DNA from: an uncultured Anaerocolumna sp.
GTDB taxonomy: Bacteria; Bacillota; Clostridia; Lachnospirales; Lachnospiraceae
NCBI GenBank assembly: GCA_937901695.1
Contig: CALDJN010000187.1
Location: forward strand, 1 to 9,690
Direction of reading: 5' to 3'
DNA: 9,690 nucleotides
How positions within the stretch are numbered: position 1 is the stretch's first letter; each line of letters opens with the position of its first letter. Shown here in pieces: positions 1-5,578 of the stretch. Both the position numbers and the translations under genes were made by a program. Below the pieces are notes generated by a model. That model saw only the letters and a program-made list of their open reading frames with translations, was not told where the DNA came from and searched no databases.

Positions 1-64
1 TATGACAAGCCTGAACATCAGGTCATATCAGGTAAAAAACCCACTTTGAAACCATTATGAATAT

Positions 65-93
65 TTTCAAATCTTATCATGGTGTGGTATAAT
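65..93 (+). promoter_or_regulatory. Extended -10 promoter for the SDR gene
   Basis: A TATAAT box at 88-93 is preceded by TGG, giving an extended -10 (TGnTATAAT). The -35 region, TTTCAA at 65-70 with a 17-bp spacer, is a poor match (3 of 6), which is common for extended -10 promoters. Transcription would start near 100 and give a leader of about 110 nt that contains the repeats at 122-177. No better promoter is visible before the gene at 212. Confidence 0.6.
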
Positions 94-121
94 AAAATGA
101 AGAACAAAACGGACATTTTCC

Positions 122-177
122 CTTGCCTGCCGGCAAGTTTTGCAGGCAGGCAAGTTTTGCAGGCAGGCAAGTTTTGC
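122..177 (+). repeat. 17-bp tandem repeats with inverted partner in the SDR leader
   Basis: A 17-bp unit (GGCAAGTTTTGCAGGCA) is repeated about 2.7 times from 132 to 177. Just upstream, CTTGCCTGC (122-130) is a perfect 9-bp complement of GCAGGCAAG, which occurs twice (146-154 and 163-171); a shorter 6-bp pairing to GGCAAG at 132-137 is also possible. The leader RNA could therefore form mutually exclusive hairpins. It may be a dispersed intergenic repeat or a regulatory leader; the sequence alone does not decide. Confidence 0.75.
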
Positions 178-211
178 CCACAGACGCTAAAGCGCCAGAA
201 TTGAGGTTATT

Positions 212-943
212 ATGCAAAATAAAACTGTATTAGTTACCGGCTCCTCAAGAGGAATTGGTAAAGCCATAGCAATAAAATATGCAAAGGAAGGCTTTTCTGT
301 TATTATAAACTGTGCCCATGGAGAAGATGAATTACTGGCTGTAAAGAAGGAAATAGAAAGTTATCACGTTTCCTGCCTGTCTTTTCTTGGAGACATTAGT
401 AACTATGATGTTGCAGCTGAATTGTTTCAGCTAATTTATAATACCTTTGGTCATTTAGATATATTAATAAATAATGCTGGTATTTCATATATAGGTCTTT
501 TTACCGAAATGTCTCCTAGTGACTGGCATAAGGTCATTGATACTAACTTGACTTCTGTATTTAATTGCTCCAGGCTTGCCACCCCTGATATGATTTCACG
601 AAAATGCGGAAAAATAATCAATATTTCCTCTGTATGGGGCTCCGTAGGAGCTTCCTGTGAAGTAGCCTATTCCGCATCCAAAGGAGGTATCAATGCCTTT
701 ACCAAAGCTTTGGCAAAAGAATTAGCACCAAGCAATATTCAGGTAAATGCCATTGCATGTGGTGCTATTGACACAGAAATGAATGGCTTCTTAAGTAAAG
801 AGGATAAAGCTTCTCTGATAGAAGAAATCCCTTCCAACCGCATTGGCAATCCCGCAGAAGTAGGTGAATTGGTTTATCAGCTTACTTATGGGAATGACTA
901 CCTAACCGGTCAGATTATTCACTTAGATGGAGGATGGATATAA
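212..943 (+). CDS. ymfI: SDR-family reductase, probable EF-P 5-aminopentanone reductase (YmfI-like)
   Basis: A 243-residue classical short-chain dehydrogenase/reductase, full length for the family. The NAD(P)H-binding TGSSRGIG motif is at 9-16 and NNAG at 87-90. The catalytic residues are Asn112, Ser140, Tyr153 and Lys157, and the C-terminus ends in the usual LDGGW. The stretch VWGSVGASCEVAYSASKGG (141-159) matches what I remember as the hallmark of the YmfI group. YmfI reduces the 5-aminopentanone group on the conserved lysine of elongation factor P to 5-aminopentanol; FabG-type 3-oxoacyl-ACP reductase is the main alternative. The substrate is inferred from this resemblance and no EF-P gene is in the window. 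The start ATG follows GAGG (203-206) at 5 nt. It is the only real gene on the plus strand and stands alone behind its own promoter and repeat-bearing leader. Confidence 0.72.
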   Translation: MQNKTVLVTGSSRGIGKAIAIKYAKEGFSVIINCAHGEDELLAVKKEIESYHVSCLSFLGDISNYDVAAELFQLIYNTFGHLDILINNAGISYIGLFTEMSPSDWHKVIDTNLTSVFNCSRLATPDMISRKCGKIINISSVWGSVGASCEVAYSASKGGINAFTKALAKELAPSNIQVNAIACGAIDTEMNGFLSKEDKASLIEEIPSNRIGNPAEVGELVYQLTYGNDYLTGQIIHLDGGWI

Positions 944-1054
944 TCACAACTCATTTATCAAAAATTTTAAAATATGATATAAGTTTAAATCAAATATCTA
1001 TTATTTTAGAACCCTATTATTCAACGGATATAAATAAATATGAGGCGGTTTAAT

Positions 1055-1075
1055 AACTGCTGAGTGTGCGGTTTT
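1055..1075 (+). terminator. Weak candidate terminator after the SDR gene
   Basis: AACTGC (1055-1060) can pair with GCGGTT (1068-1073), including one G-U pair, around a 7-nt loop, followed by a short T-rich run. It lies about 110 bp after the stop codon. The stem is short, so this is tentative. Confidence 0.3.
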
Positions 1076-1120
1076 ATATATTCACGAACCCCAGCATTCA
1101 TTATAGAACCATATAAAATG

Positions 1121-1171
1121 GAAGCGTAATTAGTTAAACTAATTAGCTTATTGTTTAACTGATTACACTTC
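1121..1171. terminator. Long imperfect palindrome between convergent genes, probable two-way terminator
   Basis: GAAGCGTAATTAGTTAAAC (1121-1139) pairs with the 19 nt at 1153-1171, with two non-Watson-Crick positions and a 13-nt loop. A second inner palindrome, TAATTAGTT-A-AACTAATTA, overlaps its left arm. It sits between the convergent SDR and anti-sigma genes, where a bidirectional terminator is expected. The flanking T-runs are modest on both strands (CATTTTAT on the minus side). Confidence 0.5.
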
Positions 1172-1212
1172 TATATTCATTTTCACAGTAGACTCAATTA
1201 ATTTCTTAAATT

Positions 1213-2181
1213 TTATAATAAGTTTAATGATTCCATTAAGCTCTGCAACTGAACTACATCCTCTGAGGCTTCTTTTACATTTTGACCTGCATACTCAGAC
1301 GCCTCCTTAGTAGAGAGAGTTTGTTTAACTAAGGTACCATTGCATTCATAGGTCCATGATACGTTATTCAGATTATCAATCATAGCCAGCAAAACACATG
1401 CATATGTTTTCATTTTTTTATTAAAGTTTTGTTCATTATAAGCTTCTACTGGATTTTTAAATTCTAGGGTCCAGCCATAAGGTTCTTCTTTAGTCTGCAG
1501 AGAATTTAAATAATCTCCTAAATCCGCATAAATTCCTAAAGCACCAGCAACTTTTGAATTAGCAGGCATTTCACCAACATACTTATGTCTTGTATTATAG
1601 ACCTCAGCCACTTTTTTAGAAATAGGTCCTCCCTTATATACAATTAAGTCGTCATAATAAACTGCATCTGTATTTTCATCTAATTCATAACTTACTGTAA
1701 ACTTATTGCTGTTATTTAGAATGGATGTGGGAGCTTCGTAAACTGATATAGTTACTACATCATCCTGCTTCTGAAATGTCGCGCGGGTATATGCCATGGA
1801 AGGATCCAATATCTCACCACTTAATGTTAATACATTATCATCTATCATTACATTGTATACAGTTGAAGAAGGCGACACAACAAAACCATGTTCAAAAACC
1901 CTCCATATAAACAAACATATAACAATAACAGCTGTTATCAATACTCCAATACCCGCAATAAACCATGTATGATGTTTTACCTTTTTAAGGTAATTTATTT
2001 CCTTCTGGTCTTCCTCAATGCTTATCACTTCGTCTTTCTTCATATCATCTAATATCTGTTTACAATCTTTGCATTCTGATATATGAGATTCTACAGCTTC
2101 ATTGGTTACATCACTTGTCAGTTTCTCTATATAAGATGGAAGCAAATCCTTTATTATTTCACATTTTAAACGTTCACTCAT
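1213..2181 (-). CDS. Membrane anti-sigma factor with zinc-finger domain and DUF4825-like C-terminus
   Basis: A 322-residue single-pass membrane protein. The N-terminal cytoplasmic part has the zf-HC2 pattern: C7-EIIKDLLPSYIEKL and then H33-xxx-C37-xx-C40, the zinc-binding anti-sigma (ZAS) signature that holds an ECF sigma factor inactive. One transmembrane helix lies at about 72-95. The remaining 220 or so residues would be outside the cell; the segment ACVLLAMIDNLNNVSWTY (261-278) resembles DUF4825, a sensor-like domain of Clostridia. Its ATG lies inside the end of the sigma gene (8-nt overlap, ATGAGTGA), and its ribosome binding site GGAGG is in the sigma coding sequence 9 nt upstream. The pair is therefore translationally coupled, which supports a partner-switch module. 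The signal sensed is unknown. Confidence 0.85.
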   Translation of the reverse strand: MSERLKCEIIKDLLPSYIEKLTSDVTNEAVESHISECKDCKQILDDMKKDEVISIEEDQKEINYLKKVKHHTWFIAGIGVLITAVIVICLFIWRVFEHGFVVSPSSTVYNVMIDDNVLTLSGEILDPSMAYTRATFQKQDDVVTISVYEAPTSILNNSNKFTVSYELDENTDAVYYDDLIVYKGGPISKKVAEVYNTRHKYVGEMPANSKVAGALGIYADLGDYLNSLQTKEEPYGWTLEFKNPVEAYNEQNFNKKMKTYACVLLAMIDNLNNVSWTYECNGTLVKQTLSTKEASEYAGQNVKEASEDVVQLQSLMESLNLL

Positions 2182-2659
2182 CTTTCTTTACCTCCTTCAT
2201 CAATCTTTCTTTTCCCCTGAAATAGTTAACTCTTGCCCAATTTTCTGATTTTCCCATAATATCTCCAATTTCTCGAAATGATAAATCCCCTGTTAATCGT
2301 AAATATATTATTTCCCGAAATGGTTCCTTCAGCTGATGGAGTTTTCGCATTAACTCCACTTTGCTCATGCAAGAAATCACCATGCTTTCTGCAGAATGTG
2401 CTGTATCTGTTTCTATTTCAACATCCGAAATCACAATCTCTTTGTTCTTTTTCATCCAGGCTAACCATAAATTCTTAGCTATGGAACAGAGCCATGTGGA
2501 CACTTTACAGCTCCCATCATATTTTCCAACACATCGTATTGCTTGGCAAAATGTCTCCTGTGTTATTTCTTCAGCTAAATCTTCGTTATGAGTCAGTGAT
2601 AATAAATAACGGCAAACAGTTTTTGCATGCATCTTATATATTTGCTCCATGGAGTCCAC
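2174..2659 (-). CDS. ECF-type RNA polymerase sigma factor
   Basis: A 161-residue sigma-70 family protein with only regions 2 and 4, as expected for extracytoplasmic-function sigma factors. Region 2 covers about 4-72, with DLAEEITQETF (28-37 area) and the promoter-melting/-10-binding segment STWLCSIAKNLWLAWMKKNK (54-73). Region 4 covers about 103-155, with a helix-turn-helix around LSFREIGDIMGKSENWARVN. The chosen start is GTG at 2659, ten bases after AAAGGAGG; the next ATG (2650) would be 19 bases away, too far. It is followed directly by its overlapping anti-sigma gene. Its regulon is not visible here apart from a possible self-recognised promoter upstream. Confidence 0.88.
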   Translation of the reverse strand: MDSMEQIYKMHAKTVCRYLLSLTHNEDLAEEITQETFCQAIRCVGKYDGSCKVSTWLCSIAKNLWLAWMKKNKEIVISDVEIETDTAHSAESMVISCMSKVELMRKLHQLKEPFREIIYLRLTGDLSFREIGDIMGKSENWARVNYFRGKERLMKEVKKDE

Positions 2660-2699
2660 TTAGTGCTTTCCTCCTTTCTATTCAAGCTACCTATTAATT

Positions 2700-2723
2700 G
2701 CCTAAAACATAGATTCGTTACAG
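2700..2723 (-). promoter_or_regulatory. Possible autoregulated ECF promoter
   Basis: CTGTAACG (2723-2716 on the minus strand) resembles the GTAAC-type -35 element used by many ECF sigma factors and lies about 60 bp before the sigma start. No convincing -10 can be named, and the assignment rests on position and this one motif. Confidence 0.3.
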
Positions 2724-2842
2724 TTTTATAAAAATTATTTTTATTTGCCACCTTATACAAAGTGAAGGTTACCCCAGCTTACAGAGGCGGAAGACTTCCC
2801 TAATCTTGTTACCTGTGTGTTTTCTACCCACATTTTCTCAGA

Positions 2843-3706
2843 CTATTTCTTTAAATATTGCTTTCCTTCACTAAACCCTCTACCCCTTACTTCACTGACA
2901 CGACTAATCATGACAAAAGCATCTTTGTCTATTTGATGCACTAGTTTTTCTACCTTATAAAGTTCCCTGTTGGAAACCACACTTAGCAGAATATCCGTCT
3001 CTTTCTCCAGATATCCTGTCTTTCCATGTAAAAGGGTAACCCCCCTGTCAATCTCAGAGATAATTGCTTTCTTTATCTCTTCCGCTTTGCCACTTACTAT
3101 TTGTAATTGCATTTTATTAGTGCCAAGCATAAGGAGCCTATCCAAAACAATGGAATATACCAGAACTAAAACAATTCCATAAAGGATTTTCTCTTTATCA
3201 CTAAAAGCAGCCTGTAGTACAAGTATAATGCAATCAAATACATATAAACTTACGGACACCGATATATGTGTATATTTATTAATAATCAACGGTGGTATAT
3301 CCATACCTCCTGTACTTGCCCCCGCTCTGATAACAATAGCAATGGATGCTCCAATACAGATACCTCCAAAAAGAGTACATATAAAAATATCATCTATCAC
3401 CCTAAATTCTCCGGCTAATTTTTGTAACAATTCCAAAGCAAAGGGATAACAGAATGTACTAACCAATGTTGTCAGTGCAAAATTCTTTCCCAGAATAAAT
3501 AAGCCCAATACGAACATAGCTGCATTAAAGCCAAAGATAAAATATACGACAGGCAAACCGGTAAAATGATTGACGCTTAATGCTATACCTGTTGTTCCTC
3601 CAGTAATCAGTCCGGAAGGTAAAATAAAGAATACGACACCTGCTGCATAAATAAAATTTCCTAATATAACTATTAGTATATTAAATAGTAATTTATTCTT
3701 TTTCAT
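2843..3706 (-). CDS. YitT-family membrane protein (DUF161 plus DUF2179)
   Basis: A 287-residue integral membrane protein of unknown function. About five hydrophobic segments fall within residues 1-195 (roughly 8-30, 50-72, 76-95, 105-127 and 150-192). They include the family-typical GLITGGTTGIA (32-42) and RAGASTGGMDIPPLI (127-141). A soluble C-terminal DUF2179 domain (about 200-280) contains GVTLLHGKTGYL and RGRGF. A longer reading from 3718 is possible, but that ATG overlaps the Shine-Dalgarno itself (ATGGAGG) and has none of its own; the ATG at 3706 sits 5 nt after GGAGG, so I use it. The gene is monocistronic, and its leader carries a terminator right before the ribosome binding site. The cargo or role of YitT proteins is not settled and none is claimed here. 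Confidence 0.85.
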   Translation of the reverse strand: MKKNKLLFNILIVILGNFIYAAGVVFFILPSGLITGGTTGIALSVNHFTGLPVVYFIFGFNAAMFVLGLFILGKNFALTTLVSTFCYPFALELLQKLAGEFRVIDDIFICTLFGGICIGASIAIVIRAGASTGGMDIPPLIINKYTHISVSVSLYVFDCIILVLQAAFSDKEKILYGIVLVLVYSIVLDRLLMLGTNKMQLQIVSGKAEEIKKAIISEIDRGVTLLHGKTGYLEKETDILLSVVSNRELYKVEKLVHQIDKDAFVMISRVSEVRGRGFSEGKQYLKK

Positions 3707-3718
3707 AAAGACCTCCAT

Positions 3719-3756
3719 AAAAAAACACGTCTGCTAGCTTTTCCCTAACAGACGTG
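3719..3756 (-). terminator. Intrinsic terminator abutting the yitT ribosome binding site (likely attenuator)
   Basis: On the minus strand a 12-bp stem (arms 3756-3745 and 3737-3726, one G-U pair) closes a 7-nt loop and is followed by seven T. The wobble is G-U only on the minus strand (C-A on the plus), so the structure is specific to this direction. The T-run ends at the base before ATGGAGG. Because a promoter lies just upstream (3787-3815), this terminator is within the gene's own leader rather than after another intact gene. Confidence 0.8.
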
Positions 3757-3786
3757 GATCCAGGCTCTTGCCTAATACTTTAATTA

Positions 3787-3815
3787 TTTATAACATAATG
3801 CTTTTCAAACTTCAA
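3787..3815 (-). promoter_or_regulatory. Promoter for the yitT gene
   Basis: On the minus strand, TTGAAG (3815-3810) and TATAAA (3792-3787) are separated by 17 bp: 4 of 6 and 5 of 6 matches to the vegetative consensus. Transcription would begin near 3780, giving a leader of about 75 nt with a small AGGC-AAGA-GCCT hairpin followed by the terminator. Confidence 0.6.
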
Positions 3816-3940
3816 GCCTTTATTATTGTTTTTTTAACTACACTCTGTATTTTCCCTTCATTCTTCTTAATAATAGAAAATAAGCCAGCGGAATCCTTTG
3901 TCAGCTTTTCATCTCCCACTCCTAAAAAATATGCTGTAAT
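3812..3940 (-). pseudogene. Unrecognised 42-codon open tail, possible gene remnant
   Basis: An open stretch with no start codon near its 5' end. It reads ITAYFLGVGDEKLTKDSAG and continues with a lysine-rich tail to a TGA that overlaps the yitT -35 box. Its composition (KK, IIKK, VVKK) looks protein-like, and it begins where the RhuM similarity ends, in another frame. It could be the C-terminal remnant of an unidentified gene joined by deletion, or chance. I do not recognise a family. Confidence 0.3.
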
Positions 3941-4052
3941 TTACTCTAAATCCAACAGAGATCAGTGCTTCTAGGCTATAAAATTTCTGGTTACGCTGTA
4001 CTTCTCGTTCACCTTCCATTTGAACTGTAATTAGCCACTTCCAACAAGACAA
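3939..4052 (-). pseudogene. RhuM-family (virulence RhuM-like) gene fragment
   Basis: About 38 codons in one frame match the core of RhuM-family proteins, reading VQMEGEREVQRNQKFYSLEA and then LISVGFRVN. In intact members this is preceded by a DNA-binding-like N-terminal region and followed by an SxRAxxFRxWA motif; here neither is present and the frame stops soon after. Intact proteins are roughly 300 residues, so only about a tenth remains. RhuM genes are accessory and often lie in genomic islands. Their biochemical role is not established. Confidence 0.65.
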
Positions 4053-4099
4053 TCCACCTTAATACTTTATAAACGGATTACAAATAAGTTTTTTTCTTC

Positions 4100-4422
4100 T
4101 CAATGAGAATCTCCAATACAATATCCAATCTCTACTGAATTGATTTTCTCTTCCATATGAACAATTTCAAAGCTACCAATAGCTTGCTGATTTGCTTTCC
4201 ATTCAATACACCATTGGCAATTTTTCAAGTCTTCATTTTTACTTACCCATAAATCCACGACTGATTTTGCTATATCCTTAAAAGCGTGAGTCCCCCAAGT
4301 CAAATATCTGGTAACATTATTATTACTTGCCCAATTATGATACATATCTTCAACATCAGATTCTTTAAATGATCTAATACTAAACGCTCTATTTCAAATG
4401 TTTTTGTTCCTAAATGATTCAT
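4100..4422 (-). pseudogene. GNAT acetyltransferase (RimJ/RimL type) pseudogene, frameshifted and truncated
   Basis: The start is ATG at 4422 (MNHLGTKTFEIERLVL), followed by a one-base loss near 4375. Restoring one base (TTAGATCA to TTAAGATCA) gives LVLRSFKESDVEDMYHNWAS, the usual continuation of this family. The second part runs through NNVTRYLTW and NSVEIGYCIG and then ends at DSH-stop, losing the acetyl-CoA-binding half; intact relatives are about 170-185 residues. It therefore has a frameshift and a 3' truncation. The gene originally followed the synthetase-like fragment with a single base between stop and start, and is now cut off from its ribosome binding site by the element at 4434-4604. 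Confidence 0.85.
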
Positions 4423-4423
4423 C

Positions 4424-4614
4424 TCACACTTCCAGACATAATGTGGCTTTGCCACATCTCAAATAATAGATGGAAAAGTTCAAATTCAAAATGAAATTCC
4501 AATGGATTTCATTTTGGAGTTCTTCCGAATGGAAGACATAGTCTTCTATTTGAGAAGTATTAGAATTTCTTAGGCGGCATCTTCTGACGCCTTAGAAATT
4601 TTCTTCACACTTCC
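4424..4614. repeat. 10-bp direct repeat flanking the inserted element
   Basis: TCACACTTCC occurs at 4424-4433 and again at 4605-4614, exactly bordering the hairpin-rich segment. On the minus strand it carries the GTG-TGA end of the synthetase-like gene. This is the pattern of a target-site duplication: deleting one copy plus the 171 bp between gives a continuous operon junction. Confidence 0.75.
4434..4604. mobile_element. 171-bp hairpin-rich insertion (non-autonomous element)
   Basis: The segment contains no gene and is almost wholly made of inverted repeats. ATGTGGC-ttt-GCCACAT spans 4441-4457. A 9-bp arm 4457-4465 pairs with 4547-4555. Inside that, 4487-4500 pairs with 4504-4516 (13 bp, one bulge, 3-nt loop), and GAAGAC-ata-GTCTTC spans 4532-4546. 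A 13-bp hairpin with one mismatch joins 4564-4576 and 4588-4600. A 10-bp direct repeat flanks it. It has no clear terminal inverted repeats beyond AGA and matches no element I can name. It could be a MITE, a structured mobile RNA relic, or another non-autonomous transposon. Confidence 0.65.
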
Positions 4615-4985
4615 TCCTTCTTTACTAATTTTGCTTTTTCCTCTTCAATTACTTTTTTATCAATTCTTTCAAACAATATCTCTATTTCTGGCAATTGATA
4701 ACCGGTCAATACATATTGCTTTTCCCATACATTCCTTATATTTAACCACTTATAAACCTTTTCAGATGAAAATGGCAAAAATGGATGTAGTAATATTGCT
4801 AGATTAGCTATAATTTGGACACAGTTAAAAAGTGTATTACCGCAAATTCCTATATCCGTAACCCTTGTAATCCATGGCTGCTCTGTATCAAAGAATTTAT
4901 TTGCATATCGTACAAATTCAAATATTCCATCAATGGCATCCCTTAGATTACCTACCTCTATTTTTACTCCAGTTTCACAAAATAG
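4605..4985 (-). pseudogene. C-terminal fragment of a methionyl-tRNA synthetase-like protein
   Basis: About 126 codons, with an intact stop (GTG TGA) but no start or catalytic domain. The reading resembles the helical anticodon-binding domain of class I MetRS: IFEFVRYANKFFDTEQPW, then NTLFNCVQIIANLAILLHPF and LPFSSEKVYKWL. The HIGH and KMSKS regions of the roughly 500-residue-plus parent are absent. The upstream end runs into the toxN fragment around 4985, where an in-frame TAG appears, so a deletion has joined the two. Relatives of this kind are sometimes a second, accessory MetRS in Clostridia; whether it was housekeeping or accessory cannot be told from this piece. Confidence 0.8.
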
Positions 4986-5193
4986 CTACATTCTTGCAAG
5001 TTTTATGTTTTCCTTTTGCAGATGTTAATGGAATAACATATTTTTTTAAGTTCTGAGTTAGTAGTATTCCCATAAATACTTTATTTTCGTAATCTCGTCG
5101 ATTGAATTGTACTTCTTCACATACATCATGTAACTTTTCTAAATAATCCAAATTTACTTTTATAAAACATACTTTATCTTCGAGTTTAAACAT
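4975..5193 (-). pseudogene. toxN: Truncated ToxN/AbiQ-family endoribonuclease toxin (type III TA)
   Basis: The first 72 codons of a toxin that is normally about 160-180 residues. The start (MFKLEDKVCFIKVNLDYLEK), the MGILLTQNLKKYVIPL strand and the active-site-type PLTSAKGKHK (55-64, T57 S58 K60) fit the N-terminal half of ToxN/AbiQ proteins, which cut RNA and are inhibited by a repeat RNA. The ATG follows GGGGAG at 8 nt. The protein stops at CKNVAIL, where it is fused to the synthetase-like fragment, so the C-terminal half that completes the fold is missing and activity is unlikely. The 5' side is intact: repeat RNA, terminator and promoter in canonical order. Confidence 0.82.
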
Positions 5194-5212
5194 TCTTTTT
5201 ACTCCCCAGTAT

Positions 5213-5240
5213 AAAAAAAATATGGGAAGTTAAACTTCCC
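5213..5240 (-). terminator. Intrinsic terminator between toxI and toxN
   Basis: On the minus strand GGGAAGT-TTA-ACTTCCC (5240-5224) is followed by ATA and eight T (5220-5213). Type III toxin-antitoxin loci carry exactly such a terminator between antitoxin repeats and toxin, letting only some transcripts reach toxN. Confidence 0.88.
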
Positions 5241-5241
5241 A

Positions 5242-5353
5242 CTCTTTAATGTTCATCTCTTTACGGACTGACTACCGTAGGTTAATGGAGACCCTCTTTA
5301 ATGTTCATCTCTTTACGGATTGGCTACCGTGGGTTAATGGAGACCCTCTTTAT
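5242..5353 (-). ncRNA. toxI: toxI antitoxin RNA: two 52-nt repeats plus a partial third
   Basis: Two adjacent 52-bp copies (5242-5293 and 5294-5345) differ at only three positions, with a 9-bp partial copy at 5346-5354. On the minus strand each unit runs from GGTCTCC to TTAAAGAG and contains a short ACGG/CCGT stem. Position (directly behind a consensus promoter and before a terminator and a ToxN-like frame) identifies it as the antitoxin RNA of a type III system. In known members each repeat folds into a pseudoknot that the toxin cuts and then binds. The fold and processing site are inferred, not shown. The RNA appears intact although the toxin is broken. Confidence 0.82.
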
Positions 5354-5359
5354 ATTGCT

Positions 5360-5388
5360 ATTATATGAGATAAACTAATTTCTGTCAA
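5360..5388 (-). promoter_or_regulatory. Perfect consensus promoter for toxI
   Basis: On the minus strand TTGACA (5388-5383) and TATAAT (5365-5360) are separated by exactly 17 bp, a complete match to the vegetative consensus. The start would be near 5353, at the edge of the repeats. Strong transcription fits an antitoxin that must be in excess. Confidence 0.9.
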
Positions 5389-5578
5389 TGGTTTTTCAAA
5401 AAATATTCATTGAAAATTAGAAATATCTCATGAAATTATTATTGACAATATGTAATTATAAAATACACTAAAGTTTTTGAATTTTTATTCCAAATTAATG
5501 AATATTGCAAAATTTAAAATAATACTAATTTTTATAAAATAATTTACCATTAACAAGACATTTCAAAGTATATTTCGT
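5389..5578. other. AT-rich intergenic stretch, no gene seen
   Basis: This stretch upstream of toxI is strongly AT-rich, with short A and T runs and no reading frame, RNA gene or recognisable element on either strand. Confidence 0.6.

Noticed and set aside
1..33. Terminator of an upstream plus-strand gene
   Set aside because: TATGA/TCATA and CCTG/CAGG can form a bulged hairpin, but the stem is weak, there is no T-run, and no upstream gene is visible.
2278..2697. Three small plus-strand frames over the sigma gene
   Set aside because: They are shadows of the sigma factor coding sequence and lack ribosome binding sites.
3719..3780. T-box leader before yitT
   Set aside because: No T-box consensus (AGGGTGGNACCGCG) is present and the leader is far too short.
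3768..3974. 68-residue hydrophobic plus-strand frame
   Set aside because: It is antisense to the yitT promoter and the RhuM and unnamed remnants. The match to RhuM on the minus strand explains this DNA better.
4434..4604. Group II intron or IS200/IS605-type IStron
   Set aside because: The segment is too short, has no recognisable domain V or transposase remnant, and carries a 10-bp flanking duplication that those elements do not make.
4874..5056. 60-residue plus-strand frame
   Set aside because: It is antisense to the MetRS-like and ToxN fragments, has no ribosome binding site and no family resemblance.
5242..5354. CRISPR array
   Set aside because: The two 52-bp units are directly adjacent with no spacers, and the promoter, terminator and ToxN context explains them as toxI.
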